A stretch of DNA of 64,000 bases from Pseudomonadota bacterium (GCA_021809435.1 JAKBAD010000001.1:248001-312000); one strand, 5' to 3'; shown: positions 1-9,730, counted from the stretch's first letter. Translations and numbers: made by a program. Notes: generated by a model not told the origin, from the letters alone.

Positions 1-77
1 ATGCCGCGCGCGACCCGGCGCGGAAACTGGCCTCGGCGCTCAGGGTTTATGCGCTGTTGAACCACCCCTTTGGATAA
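1..77 (+). CDS. Possible 3' end of an unidentified gene entering from the left edge
   Basis: In the frame whose first full codon begins at base 3, the sequence is open from the window edge to a TAA at 75-77 and encodes about 24 residues ending ALLNHPFG. Codon third positions are mostly G or C, as in the neighbouring genes, and the hairpin block that follows would suit a gene end. The stretch is too short to identify a family, and chance openness of GC-rich DNA is a real alternative. Confidence 0.3.
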   Translation, partial: AARDPARKLASALRVYALLNHPFG

Positions 78-101
78 TGATTAAAAGTTTTTGCGGGGTT
101 T

Positions 102-162
102 GGGGAGCTTTTTTCAAAAAGCGCCCCAAGGACTCCGCCCCTTTTTTGTAAAAAAGGGGCGG
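102..162. terminator. Two tandem hairpins downstream of pheT
   Basis: Two stem-loops follow each other. The first (102-127) pairs a GGGG..GCTTTTT arm with AAAAAGC..CCCC and has one mismatch. The second (135-162) is a perfect 13-bp stem, CCGCCCC plus six T, with a two-base loop. They lie immediately downstream of pheT on the minus strand and would also end any gene entering from the left. The second hairpin is part of a 45-bp element repeated exactly at 13696-13740. Confidence 0.6.
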
Positions 163-179
163 CCCCAAAAAACTTTTGA
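135..179 (-). repeat. 45-bp hairpin element, copy 1
   Basis: The reverse complement of these 45 bases is identical to 13696-13740. It consists of a TCAAAAGTTTTTTGGGG leader followed by a perfect 13-bp hairpin. In both places it lies just downstream of a gene and in that gene's orientation (pheT here, smpB there), so it behaves like a dispersed terminator-associated palindromic element. Confidence 0.8.
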
Positions 180-195
180 CAACAAAAAGTTGGAT

Positions 196-2652
196 TTATC
201 CGCGCAAGGTGGCGCCGGTTTTTTTGCTCACCTCGGCGACGATGCGGGTGCATAGCGCCTCGATCTCGGCATCCTGGAGGCTTTTATCGGTGGGTTGGAT
301 GGTGACCGCGATGGCCAGCGAGACCTGGCCTTCGGGCACGCCTTTTCCGGCGTAGCGGTCGAACAGCGCGACATTGGCGATGAGGGTGCGGTCGGCGCCC
401 TTGGCGGCGCGCAACAGCGATTCGACCGCCAGTTCGGCGCTGGCGAGGAAGGCGAAGTCACGCCGCAGGGGCTGGAAGGCCGAGAGCGTGGGCGCGGTTT
501 TCTTGCGGCGCTTGGGCTCGGGGATCGCGTCGAGGAAGATTTCAAACGCCACCGCGCCTTCGGGCAGGTCGAGCGCCGCGCACAGCTTGGGGTGCAGCGT
601 GCCAAAGCGCGCCAGAAGCTGTTTGGGGCCTTGGCGCAGCTCGCCGGATTGGCCGGGATGGTAGTAATCGGGCCCGCCCTGGGTGGTGGTGATGCCATCC
701 ATGGGGGCGCCGAGGGCGGCCAGGGTGGCGAGCGCGTCGGCCTTGGCGTCGAACACGTCATATTTACGGGCGGGGACCAGCGCTGAGAGGGGCGTGGCGC
801 CGGTGCGCAGCCCCGCCGCCACCAGGGTTTGGGTGCGGTCGGGCGCGTAGGCGGGGCCGACCTCGAAGAGCGCGATATCGCCAAACCCCTTGGCGGCGTT
901 ACGCGCGGCCGCCTGGGCGAGCGTGACCAGGGGGGTGGGGCGCATTTGGTTGAGGTCGGAGGCGATGGGGTTGGCGAGGCGCAGACTCTCGGGCGCGGCG
1001 CCGAACAGGGCGCAGCTTTGGTCGTCGGCGAAGGAGAAGGTGACGCATTCGGCTAGGCCGCGCGCCGCCAGCACGCGGCGCGCCAGGGCGGTGCGGGCCT
1101 GTTTGGGGGTGAGGATGGGCGCGGGAATGATGCCCGAGACCGGCAGGGATTCGGGGATGATGGCATCCAGCCCCTTGAGGCGCAGCACTTCCTCGATCAG
1201 GTCAACCTCGGGCTCGATTTCGGCGGCGCCTTCGGCGGCGGCTTCGGCGCCCAGCAGATCGGGGGCCTGGTCGAGCGATGAGGGCTGGGCGATGTCGTTG
1301 CGCCAGGACGGCACGTTGACGGTGACGCTGTGGTCATCCTGCGCGGCGATGGTGAAGCCCAGGCGCTCGAGCGAGGCGACGGCCTCGGCGGCGGGGATGT
1401 TGGAGCCGCCGAAGGATTTGATGCGCGCGAAACGCAGCCGGGCCTGGCGCGTCCATGCCGGGCGCTGGCCGGCTTCGGTGACCTCGGACGGTGTGCCGCC
1501 GCAGAGATCCTGGATCATCTGGGTGGCGGCGGCCAGGGCTTCGGGCAGGAGCTGGCTGTCGATGCCGCGCTCGAAGCGGGCGCGGGCGTCGGAGTGGATG
1601 GCGGTGCGCTGGCCGGTTTGGGCGATTTTCACGCGGTCGAACAGGGCGCATTCGAGGAACACATCCACCGTGCCTTCATCGCAGCCGGTTTGCTCGCCGC
1701 CGGTGATGCCGGCCAGCGACTGGGCGCCCTGGCCGTCGGCGATGACGCAATCATCCGGGCCGGCTTGGAGCGCCTTGCCGTGGAGACCTTGGAAAACATC
1801 GCCCGGCTGGCCGGGGCGCAGCGTGAGGGTGGGGCCGGAGAGTTTTGCAATATCAAAGACATGCAGAGGACGGCCGAGATGGTAGGTGAAGTAGTTGGTG
1901 ATGTCGACCAGGGTGTTGATGGGGCGTAGCCCGATGCTCTCGAGGCGCTGTTTCAGCCAGGCCGGGCTCTCGCCGTTTCTCACGCCCCGGATGGTGCGGC
2001 CGAGAATCCAGGGGCAGGCCTCGGGGTAGTGATTGACCCATTGGATGGCCGAGGCGCCCTGGCCCGCGATGGCGGGAGCGGTGAAGGGCTTGAGGGTGCC
2101 AAGGCCGGCGGCCGCGAGGTCGCGCGCGATGCCGCGGATGGAGAGGGCATCGCCACGGTTGGGGGTGATGGCGATTTCGATGATTGGTTCGTCGAGCCCG
2201 GCCCAGTGGGCGAAGGGGGTGCCGACGGGGGCGTCGGCGGGCAGTTCGATGATGCCCTCGCCATCGCCGTCCAGCGCCAGCTCGGTGTAGGAGCAGAGCA
2301 TGGCCTCGGATTTGACGCCGCGTATTTCACCGGCCTTGAGGGTGATGCCCGAGCCCGGCACATAGGCGCCGATGGGGGCCATGACCACCTTGAGCCCGGT
2401 GCGGGCATTGGGTGCGCCGCACACCACCGAGAGCTCGGCGCCGCCCGCGCTCACGCGGCAGGCGCGCAGGCGGTCGGCGTTGGGGTGCTGTTTGGCCTCG
2501 AGGATTTCAGCGATGACGAAGGGCTTGAGCGTCTCGGCCTTGTTCTCGACGCCCTCGACCTCGAGCCCGATGGCCGAGAGGGTGGTGAGGATGGTTTCCA
2601 GCGGGGCGTCGGTTTCCAGCCAGTCTTTCAGCCAGGAGAGAGAGAATTTCAT
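196..2652 (-). CDS. pheT: Phenylalanine--tRNA ligase beta subunit
   Basis: This is the beta chain of the alpha2-beta2 enzyme that charges tRNA-Phe in the cytoplasm. The 818-residue length is normal for the family. It opens with the typical MKFSLSWLKDWL and carries an EMAP-like tRNA-binding domain (about 40-150), the B3/B4 editing region (about 200-380), B5 (about 400-510), the catalytic-like core, and a C-terminal FDX-ACB anticodon-binding domain (about 725-817). B5 contains an acidic, alanine-rich insert (around LLGAEAAAEGAAEIEPE). It starts three bases after the pheS stop, so the two subunits are surely co-transcribed and co-translated. Confidence 0.97.
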   Translation of the reverse strand: MKFSLSWLKDWLETDAPLETILTTLSAIGLEVEGVENKAETLKPFVIAEILEAKQHPNADRLRACRVSAGGAELSVVCGAPNARTGLKVVMAPIGAYVPGSGITLKAGEIRGVKSEAMLCSYTELALDGDGEGIIELPADAPVGTPFAHWAGLDEPIIEIAITPNRGDALSIRGIARDLAAAGLGTLKPFTAPAIAGQGASAIQWVNHYPEACPWILGRTIRGVRNGESPAWLKQRLESIGLRPINTLVDITNYFTYHLGRPLHVFDIAKLSGPTLTLRPGQPGDVFQGLHGKALQAGPDDCVIADGQGAQSLAGITGGEQTGCDEGTVDVFLECALFDRVKIAQTGQRTAIHSDARARFERGIDSQLLPEALAAATQMIQDLCGGTPSEVTEAGQRPAWTRQARLRFARIKSFGGSNIPAAEAVASLERLGFTIAAQDDHSVTVNVPSWRNDIAQPSSLDQAPDLLGAEAAAEGAAEIEPEVDLIEEVLRLKGLDAIIPESLPVSGIIPAPILTPKQARTALARRVLAARGLAECVTFSFADDQSCALFGAAPESLRLANPIASDLNQMRPTPLVTLAQAAARNAAKGFGDIALFEVGPAYAPDRTQTLVAAGLRTGATPLSALVPARKYDVFDAKADALATLAALGAPMDGITTTQGGPDYYHPGQSGELRQGPKQLLARFGTLHPKLCAALDLPEGAVAFEIFLDAIPEPKRRKKTAPTLSAFQPLRRDFAFLASAELAVESLLRAAKGADRTLIANVALFDRYAGKGVPEGQVSLAIAVTIQPTDKSLQDAEIEALCTRIVAEVSKKTGATLRG

Positions 2653-2655
2653 GGT

Positions 2656-3756
2656 TCAGATGCCCTCATGCAGGCTGGCGGGGGAAAGAGCGGCGAAGCC
2701 GTAATGGCGGAGCCAGCGAATGTCGCTTTCATAGAACAGGCGCAGATCGTTGATGCCATGCTTGAGCATGGTGATGCGCTCGAGACCGACGCCAAACGCG
2801 AAGCCTTGGTATTTGCGCGGGTCGATGCCGACATTGGCCAGCACGTTGGGGTGGACCATGCCCGAGCCCAGAATCTCCAGCCAGTCGGTGCCGGCGCCGA
2901 TTTCGCCGGTGCGCTTGTTCCAGCCGATATCGACCTCCATCGAGGGTTCGGTGAAGGGGAAATAGGAGGCGCGGAAGCGCACGGGCAGGCTGGGCACGCC
3001 GAAGAAGGCGCGCAGGAAGTCGATCAGGCAGCCCTTGAGGTGGGCGAGGGTGATGTCGGGGCCGATGACCAGACCTTCGAACTGGTGAAACATGGGGGAA
3101 TGGGTGGCGTCGTGGTCGGCGCGGAAGGTGCGGCCGGGGACGATGATGCGGATGGGCGCGACCGGCTCACCAGCGGCTTGTTTGGCCGCCCATTCAAGCA
3201 TGGTGCGGATTTGCACGGGCGAGGTGTGGGTGCGCAGAACGGCGGGGCGCTCGTTTGGCGCGGCCTGGAGGTAGAATGTGTCCATCATCGCGCGGGCGGG
3301 GTGATGGCTGGGGATGTTCAGCGCCGAAAAATTATTCCAGTCGGATTCGATGTCGGGCCCTTCCTTGAGGACGAAGCCCATGGCGCCGAAGATGGCGGCG
3401 ATTTCCTCGACCGTGCGCGAGAGCGGATGCAGGGTGCCGGTGGGCTCGGGGCGCGGGGGTTGGGTGACATCGACGCGCTCGGCGGCGAGGCGGGCGGTGA
3501 GGGCGGCTTCGTCGAGCACGGCGCGGCGCGCGAAAAGCGCATCGGTGATTTGCGTTTTCAAGTGGTTAATGCGGGCGCCAGCTTCCTTGCGGGCCTCGGG
3601 TTCCATGCCGCCAAGTGACTTTAACAGATTTGTCACCGCACCGTTTTTGCCCAGTAAGGAGACCCGCAGAGCCTCGATTCGGGCGGCATCGGCGGTGCTG
3701 ATCTCGGCCTCGGCCTGTTCGAGCAATAACTTCAAATCATCGCCTGACATCTTCAT
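2656..3756 (-). CDS. pheS: Phenylalanine--tRNA ligase alpha subunit
   Basis: This is the catalytic subunit of PheRS. The N-terminal coiled coil (about 1-90) binds tRNA-Phe. The class II synthetase motifs follow: the HTSPVQIRTM segment, motif 2 around FRADHDATHSPMFHQFEG, RASYFPFTEPSMEVD, and motif 3 in GFAFGVGLERITML near the C-terminus. At 366 residues it is slightly longer than the roughly 330-360 usual. A second in-frame ATG two codons in could be the true start. The usual upstream infC-rpmI-rplT genes are absent; the neighbour is the divergent pal. Confidence 0.97.
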   Translation of the reverse strand: MKMSGDDLKLLLEQAEAEISTADAARIEALRVSLLGKNGAVTNLLKSLGGMEPEARKEAGARINHLKTQITDALFARRAVLDEAALTARLAAERVDVTQPPRPEPTGTLHPLSRTVEEIAAIFGAMGFVLKEGPDIESDWNNFSALNIPSHHPARAMMDTFYLQAAPNERPAVLRTHTSPVQIRTMLEWAAKQAAGEPVAPIRIIVPGRTFRADHDATHSPMFHQFEGLVIGPDITLAHLKGCLIDFLRAFFGVPSLPVRFRASYFPFTEPSMEVDIGWNKRTGEIGAGTDWLEILGSGMVHPNVLANVGIDPRKYQGFAFGVGLERITMLKHGINDLRLFYESDIRWLRHYGFAALSPASLHEGI

Positions 3757-3934
3757 TCATCCCAGTTTCTGCGGCCTTGCCAGACATGGCCGGGGGGCAC
3801 TTGTCAAGCCACGCGGCGCGGGGGAGGCGCGGGCGGGCCGGCGAGGCAGTGTTACCTATTCTCAACAGCCTGAAAGAAAATTCGGCAAGGGCCGATAAGC
3901 CGTTCGCAGACATTGTTTTGCTCTTAACTGGCGC

Positions 3935-3964
3935 TTGACCCTGGAGGGGATCAAAGAGTATGGC
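3935..3964 (+). promoter_or_regulatory. Possible sigma-70-type promoter for pal
   Basis: A TTGACC box at 3935-3940 is followed after 18 bases by TATGGC, upstream of the pal start. The -35 match is good and the -10 match poor. Just downstream, 3978-3994 forms a 7-bp inverted repeat (GTGTTCA/TGAACAC) in what would be the leader. Confidence 0.3.
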
Positions 3965-4046
3965 CGCTCAGGTTTATGTGTTCATCGTGAACACGCAACC
4001 AAATCAGACTTTATCGCTCACCCATCGGACAGGGATCGGTTCTAAC

Positions 4047-4532
4047 ATGAAATTCAAAGCTTTGGGCGCTTTCGCCGGCCTGGCCCTGCTGGCAGCCTGC
4101 TCTCACCCCGCCACCCAGGCCAGCACCGGCACCGGCGCTGCCACCGGCCCGGCCGCCGGCAGCGAGCAGGACCTGGTTGCCAATGTCGGCGACCGCGTGT
4201 TCTTCGCCTTTAACAAGGCCAGCCTGACCAGCGACGCCAACTCCACCCTCGCCCGCCAGGCCGCCTGGCTCGGCAAGTATCCTTCGGTCAACGTGCTGGT
4301 TGCTGGTAACTGCGACGAGCGCGGCACCGAGACCTACAACCTGGCGCTCGGCAACCGCCGCGCCGACGCTGCCCGCGACTATCTGGTCGCTCAGGGCGTG
4401 GCGGCTTCGCGCATCCAGACCATCTCGTATGGCAAGGACCGTCCGGTTGCCACCGGCCATGACGAGGCCTCCTGGCAGCAGAACCGCAATGCCATCACCT
4501 CGGTGCAGGGTTACAACCCGCAGGGCAACTAA
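4047..4532 (+). CDS. pal: Peptidoglycan-associated lipoprotein Pal
   Basis: Pal anchors the outer membrane to peptidoglycan as part of the Tol-Pal system. The start at 4047 is preferred over an in-frame ATG 87 bases upstream because it directly opens a lipoprotein signal (MKFKALGAFAGLALLAAC, lipidated Cys18). After an Ala/Thr/Gly-rich linker comes an OmpA-like domain: FFAFNKASLTSDA, DERGTETYNLALGNRRADAAR, then the C-terminal WQQNRNAITSV. The diaminopimelate-binding Asp and Arg positions are kept, but the segment usually read as GHADERGT is GNCDERGT here. tolQRAB are not adjacent. Confidence 0.95.
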   Translation: MKFKALGAFAGLALLAACSHPATQASTGTGAATGPAAGSEQDLVANVGDRVFFAFNKASLTSDANSTLARQAAWLGKYPSVNVLVAGNCDERGTETYNLALGNRRADAARDYLVAQGVAASRIQTISYGKDRPVATGHDEASWQQNRNAITSVQGYNPQGN

Positions 4533-4573
4533 GCCCGATCTGAGGTTTTTCGCAGAGTGCGGGAAATTCACAG

Positions 4574-4606
4574 CCGGCGGTACGCAAGTGCCGCCGGTTT
4601 TGTTTT
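4574..4606 (+). terminator. Intrinsic terminator after pal
   Basis: A 10-bp stem CCGGCGGTAC/GTGCCGCCGG with one G-U type pair is closed by a GCAA tetraloop and followed by TTTTGTTTTT. The canonical layout suggests that pal transcription at least partly ends before cpoB. Confidence 0.8.
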
Positions 4607-4658
4607 TGCCGCCATGACGGTATAACCACGAGACAATTTTCATTATCCCGGACCGAAG

Positions 4659-5561
4659 ATGCGCCATATCACCTTTGCCCTCGCCGCCGTGTTGACCCTG
4701 GCCGCGCCCGCCGTGCGCGCCCAGCAGGATATTCAGAGCCAGGAAGGCATTACGCTGCAAAATGAGATTGAGCAGTTGCAAAGCCAGGTGCAGCAGCTGC
4801 AGGCCAATCCGGGCGGGGGCGGCGGCTCGGCGCTGGGAAGTGGCGGCGGCTATGGCGGGAGCGGCTATAATGGCGGCGGACAGAGCAGTGCGCCGCCCCA
4901 GAGCGGCGATATTGTGGCCACGCTGCTCACCCAGGTGCAGCAGCTGCAAAGCCAGGTGCGGGATTTGAACGGTAAGGTGGACGCGCTGCAAAACCAGGTG
5001 ACCACCCAGAACGCGCAGACGGAAAAGGAGATCGGGGATCTCAAGTTCCAGATGAGCAATGGCGGGCAGGCTGGCGCGCAGGCGCCGCAACCGGGAAGCG
5101 CGCAGGTGCCCCAGCCGGGAGACGCGCAGGGGGCGCAGGCTGGCGGGCAGGCCATGGCGCCGGTGGCGGCCGCGGGCTCGCCGCGCGATCAACTGCATGC
5201 CGCGCTCGTGGCTTATGACAGGCATGATTACGGGAGTGCCGCCCAGATGGCCCAGGCGCTGGTGACCAATAACAAGCGCGCGCCGGAGGCCTACCGGGCG
5301 CAGTTTTTGGTGGGCCAGGCTTACAGCGCCAAGGGCGATGACCAGGACGCGGCCATTGCCTATGATGCCACCTATAATATGAACCGCGCGGGCACATATG
5401 CCGCCAGCTCGTTGCTGGGGCTGGCCGGGTCGCTGGCCAATATCTCGCAAAATGAGGCGGCCTGCGACACGCTGGCCTCGTTCAACAGCCAGTTTACCAG
5501 CCCGAGCGCCAGCGAGAAGGTGCGGGCCGGGCAGATTGCCCATAAGGCCGGGTGCCACTGA
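4659..5561 (+). CDS. cpoB: Cell division coordinator CpoB (Tol-Pal protein YbgF)
   Basis: A periplasmic protein that links peptidoglycan synthesis to outer-membrane constriction with the Tol-Pal machine. A Sec signal peptide is visible (about 1-22, cleaved after ..VRA). The mature N-terminus is a Gln/Leu heptad coiled coil, followed by a Gly-rich stretch, a second coiled coil (about 87-130), an Ala/Gln/Pro linker with short degenerate repeats (GAQAPQPGSAQVPQPG), and a C-terminal TPR region (about 175-295) as in the family. Two coiled-coil blocks separated by a Gly-rich spacer is an unusual layout. It overlaps tilS by 10 bases. Confidence 0.9.
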   Translation: MRHITFALAAVLTLAAPAVRAQQDIQSQEGITLQNEIEQLQSQVQQLQANPGGGGGSALGSGGGYGGSGYNGGGQSSAPPQSGDIVATLLTQVQQLQSQVRDLNGKVDALQNQVTTQNAQTEKEIGDLKFQMSNGGQAGAQAPQPGSAQVPQPGDAQGAQAGGQAMAPVAAAGSPRDQLHAALVAYDRHDYGSAAQMAQALVTNNKRAPEAYRAQFLVGQAYSAKGDDQDAAIAYDATYNMNRAGTYAASSLLGLAGSLANISQNEAACDTLASFNSQFTSPSASEKVRAGQIAHKAGCH

Positions 5562-6709
5562 GACTTTCGCCCCCGCTATTTGACGCCGCGCTGTGCGCGC
5601 TGCTGCCCACGGGGGTTTGGGATTTGGCGGTGGGGGTTTCGGGCGGGGCGGATTCGACCGCGCTGGCGCTGCTGACCCAGGGATTCGTGCGCCGCCATGG
5701 CGGGCGGGTGCGGGCGTTTATTGTCGATCATGGGTTGCGCGTTGGCTCGGCGGCGGAGGCGGAGGTGACCCGCGCGCGGCTGGCGGCGCGGGGCATTGAG
5801 GCCGGGATTTTGACGCTGCGCGATCTGCCCAGAGGCGCGGGGCTGCAGGCGGCGGCGCGTGGGGCGCGCCATGAGGCGCTGGCGCGCGCGGCGTGTGAGG
5901 CGGGCTGTGTGTTTTTGCTGCTCGGCCACCATGCCGACGACCAGGGCGAGACGGTGGCGATGCGCGCGATGCGCGGCGAGGCCGGGCTTGAAGGGATGAG
6001 CCGCTGGAGCGCGCGGCGTCAGGTGGTGGTGCTGCGGCCTTTGCTTGGGTTTGGCAGGCAGGCGGTGCGGGACTGGCTGGGCGCGCAGGGTATGGCGTGG
6101 GTTGAGGATCCATCGAACGCGATGGCGCGGTTTGAGCGGGTGCGGATACGCCAGGACGGTGCGGGCAGGGCCGCGTGTGGGGGCGCGGCACGGGCGGCGC
6201 GCGAGGTAAGCGAGGCTGAGTTTCTGGCCCGCTATGTGGCCATGCGGCTCGAGGGGTTTGCGCTGGTGGAGGCCGGCACGATGCCCGAAGGCGCGCTGGG
6301 GGCGCTGCTGCGCACGCTGGGCGGTGCGGCCTATGCGCCCCGCCGCGAGGCGCTGGCGCGGCTGGCCGGGCGGTTGCGGCCCGCGACTTTGGGAGGTGTG
6401 CGGATTTTGCCCGCCGGCCGGATGGGGGCGGGTTGGCTGTTTGTGCGCGAGGCGGCGGCCTGCGCGCCGCCGGTGGCGGCTTGGCCGGGCGTGGTTTGGG
6501 ATGGTCGGTTTTTGTATGAAGGCGAGGCGGGCGGTTGGTTGGGCGCGCTGGGCGAGGCGGCGCGGCAGTTTCGCGGCCATGGCGGTTTGCCAAGGGCTGT
6601 GCTGGCGGCGATGCCGGCGCTGCGCGGGGAGGGCGGAGAGGTTGAGTTTCCGGCGCCGGCGCGATTCTGCCCGCCGCAACCGCTGACCTCCCGGCCGTTT
6701 TGGGCCTGA
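5552..6709 (+). CDS. tilS: tRNA(Ile)-lysidine synthase
   Basis: TilS attaches lysine to C34 of the CAU-anticodon tRNA-Ile, switching it from Met to Ile decoding; it is essential. The N-terminal PP-loop ATPase motif GVSGGADST is at about 28-36, followed by the FIVDHGLR and LLLGHHADDQGETVAMR segments typical of TilS. The GTG start overlaps the cpoB stop, implying translational coupling. After FERVRIRQD the sequence is compressed and Ala/Gly-rich, so the linker to the C-terminal part is shorter than usual. The position between cpoB and ftsH matches other alphaproteobacteria. Confidence 0.93.
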   Translation: MPLRLSPPLFDAALCALLPTGVWDLAVGVSGGADSTALALLTQGFVRRHGGRVRAFIVDHGLRVGSAAEAEVTRARLAARGIEAGILTLRDLPRGAGLQAAARGARHEALARAACEAGCVFLLLGHHADDQGETVAMRAMRGEAGLEGMSRWSARRQVVVLRPLLGFGRQAVRDWLGAQGMAWVEDPSNAMARFERVRIRQDGAGRAACGGAARAAREVSEAEFLARYVAMRLEGFALVEAGTMPEGALGALLRTLGGAAYAPRREALARLAGRLRPATLGGVRILPAGRMGAGWLFVREAAACAPPVAAWPGVVWDGRFLYEGEAGGWLGALGEAARQFRGHGGLPRAVLAAMPALRGEGGEVEFPAPARFCPPQPLTSRPFWA

Positions 6710-6839
6710 AACCGTGGGTTACGGCAAATTATTTGTACAGGCCTGGGAAAACGGTGCAGAATATACATCTATGTAACCGCGGGGTTTGCTGCCAGACGGG
6801 GCAGGCTGACGCGGGAAGGAATGAATTGGGCTTCGATAT

Positions 6840-8747
6840 ATGAATAATCTGGGTCGAAACATCGCGCTTTGGGTCGCGGTCGCCCTGTTTCTGGTGGTGC
6901 TGTATAATGTGTTCCAGCCCTCCAGCCAGCAGAGTGACAGCTCGCAGATTGCCTATTCCAGCTTCCTGGACGAGGTGAAAAATAACCAGGTGCAGGCCGT
7001 GACCATCACGGGCCAGGACATTACCGGGCAAACCAAGGACGGCAAGAGCTTTGAAACCTATGCGCCGGAAGATGCCGCGCTGGTCTCGAAGCTGGAGGAT
7101 GCCGGCGTGTCGGTGACCGCCAAGCCGATCGATGGCGGGAACTGGATTGTGCGCGCCATTATCTCGTGGGCGCCGATGCTGCTGATTCTGGGGGTGTGGA
7201 TTTTCTTCATGCGCCAGATGCAGGGCGGCGGCGGGCGCGCCATGGGGTTTGGCAAGAGCCGCGCGCGGTTGCTGACCGAGAAACAGGGGCGGGTGACGTT
7301 TGAGGATGTCGCCGGCATCGATGAGGCCAAGGGTGAGTTGCAGGAGATCGTCGAGTTTTTGCGCGACCCGCAGAAATTTCAGCGGCTGGGCGGCAAGATT
7401 CCCAAGGGCTGCTTGCTCGTTGGCCCGCCCGGTACGGGTAAGACGCTGCTGGCGCGCGCCATTGCCGGTGAGGCCAATGTGCCGTTCTTCACCATCTCGG
7501 GTTCGGATTTTGTCGAGATGTTCGTGGGCGTGGGCGCGAGCCGCGTGCGCGATATGTTTGAGCAGGGCAAGAAGAATGCGCCTTGTATCATCTTTATCGA
7601 CGAAATCGACGCGGTGGGGCGCCACCGTGGCGCGGGCCTGGGCGGCGGTAACGACGAGCGCGAGCAGACCCTGAACCAGATGCTGGTGGAGATGGATGGG
7701 TTTGAGAGCAATGAGGGCGTGATTCTCATTGCCGCCACCAACCGGCCCGACGTGCTGGACCCCGCCTTGCTGCGCCCTGGCCGCTTTGACCGCCAGGTGG
7801 TGGTGCCCAACCCCGATGTGATGGGGCGCGAGAAGATTTTGCGCGTGCATATGCGCAAGGTGCCGCTGGCCGCCGATGTGGACGCCAAGGTGATTGCCCG
7901 TGGCACGCCTGGATTCTCGGGCGCGGATCTTGCCAATTTGGTGAACGAGGCGGCGCTGCTGGCGGCGCGCATTGGCAAGCGCGTGGTGGCCATGGCGGAG
8001 TTTGAGCACGCCAAGGACAAGGTGCTGATGGGTACAGAGCGCCGCTCGCTGGTGATGAGCGACGATGAGAAGCGCATGACCGCTTATCATGAGGGCGGGC
8101 ATGCCATTTGCTCGATCTCGCTGCCCGAATGCGACCCGGTGCATAAGGCCACCATCATTCCGCGCGGGCGGGCCTTGGGCATGGTGATGAGCCTGCCCGA
8201 GGGGGATCGCTATTCGATGAGCAAGATCAAGCTGTTGCAGCAGCTGATCATGGCCATGGGCGGGCGCGCCGCCGAGGAGTTGGTGTTTGGGACGGATAAG
8301 GTCTCGAACGGCGCTTCGGGGGATATTAAGATGGCTACCGACACCGCGCGGCGCATGATTACCGAGTGGGGTATGTCGGAGAAGCTTGGCATGGTGGCTT
8401 ATGGCGATAATGGCCAGGAAGTCTTTCTGGGCCATTCAGTGACGCAGAATAAGAGCGTCTCGGAGGCCACGGCGCGCGAGATCGATACCGAGGTGCGCGC
8501 CTTTATCGACCATGCTTATGCCGAGGCCAAGCGTATCCTGACCGAGCGGCGCGATGATTTGGAGGCGCTGGCCCAGGGGTTGCTGGAATATGAAACCCTC
8601 TCGGGGGATGAAATTCAGCAGGTGATCAAGGGTGAAAAAATCACCCGCAAGGTGGTGGATGAGCCGATGGCCGATTCGCGCCGCGCCTCGGTGCCGACCG
8701 CCACGCCCAAGGCCCCCGACCTGCCTTCGGGCGCCGTGCCGGCTTGA
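6840..8747 (+). CDS. ftsH: ATP-dependent zinc metalloprotease FtsH
   Basis: A hexameric inner-membrane AAA+ protease for membrane quality control and regulated proteolysis. It has an N-terminal membrane helix (about 8-25), a periplasmic domain, a second helix (about 105-125), and an AAA domain with Walker A GPPGTGKT (195-202), Walker B IIFIDEID and the SRH arginine region [17 protein letters not shown]. The zinc motif is HEGGH at 417-421, a common alphaproteobacterial variant of HEAGH. At 635 residues the length is normal. No well-spaced Shine-Dalgarno precedes this ATG; a purine run lies about 20 bases upstream. Confidence 0.97.
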   Translation: MNNLGRNIALWVAVALFLVVLYNVFQPSSQQSDSSQIAYSSFLDEVKNNQVQAVTITGQDITGQTKDGKSFETYAPEDAALVSKLEDAGVSVTAKPIDGGNWIVRAIISWAPMLLILGVWIFFMRQMQGGGGRAMGFGKSRARLLTEKQGRVTFEDVAGIDEAKGELQEIVEFLRDPQKFQRLGGKIPKGCLLVGPPGTGKTLLARAIAGEANVPFFTISGSDFVEMFVGVGASRVRDMFEQGKKNAPCIIFIDEIDAVGRHRGAGLGGGNDEREQTLNQMLVEMDGFESNEGVILIAATNRPDVLDPALLRPGRFDRQVVVPNPDVMGREKILRVHMRKVPLAADVDAKVIARGTPGFSGADLANLVNEAALLAARIGKRVVAMAEFEHAKDKVLMGTERRSLVMSDDEKRMTAYHEGGHAICSISLPECDPVHKATIIPRGRALGMVMSLPEGDRYSMSKIKLLQQLIMAMGGRAAEELVFGTDKVSNGASGDIKMATDTARRMITEWGMSEKLGMVAYGDNGQEVFLGHSVTQNKSVSEATAREIDTEVRAFIDHAYAEAKRILTERRDDLEALAQGLLEYETLSGDEIQQVIKGEKITRKVVDEPMADSRRASVPTATPKAPDLPSGAVPA

Positions 8748-8768
8748 GGCTGGGGGGATGACTGACGC

Positions 8769-8903
8769 GGGGGGACAGCGTCCCCCTGCGCCCCCTGCCA
8801 GGGGCCGAGCCCCTGGACCTCAATGGTTTGCCATGAAAAAGGGGACCCCTTGTGGGTCCCCTTTTTCATGACGGATGGGTTCCAAGGGCCTCTCGGCCCT
8901 TGG
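8769..8903. repeat. Cluster of four perfect short hairpins
   Basis: The intergenic DNA between convergent ftsH and panB contains four separate perfect inverted repeats: GGGGGAC/GTCCCCC (8770-8786), CCAGGGGC/GCCCCTGG (8798-8816), a 17-bp stem (8832-8870) and CCAAGGGCC/GGCCCTTGG (8882-8903). No coding sequence is visible here. The arrangement resembles a composite REP-like palindrome cluster. Confidence 0.7.
8832..8870. terminator. Bidirectional terminator between ftsH and panB
   Basis: A perfect 17-bp inverted repeat, CATGAAAAAGGGGACCC and its complement, with a 5-base loop. It has A-runs on one side and T-runs on the other on both strands, and sits between two convergent genes, so it should terminate both. 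Confidence 0.8.
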
Positions 8904-8953
8904 CGGGGGATCCAAGGGGGCGGTGCCTCCTTGAGCCAGCCAACGCCCCAGCT

Positions 8954-9726
<773 letters not shown>

Positions 9727-9730
<4 letters not shown>

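Noticed and set aside
2029-3618. 529-codon plus-strand frame across pheT/pheS
   Set aside because: Antisense to both PheRS subunits; Gly/Asp/Glu-rich shadow.
3960-4046. N-terminal extension of Pal from ATG 3960
   Set aside because: It would bury the lipoprotein signal 29 residues inside the protein; the start at 4047 is functionally required.
4011-5558. 515-codon minus-strand frame opposite pal and cpoB
   Set aside because: It covers two certain genes and a terminator, is Arg/His/Leu-rich and matches nothing; it is a shadow of GC-rich codons.
6729-8435. 568-codon minus-strand frame opposite ftsH
   Set aside because: Complement of a textbook FtsH gene, with no start signal or domain.
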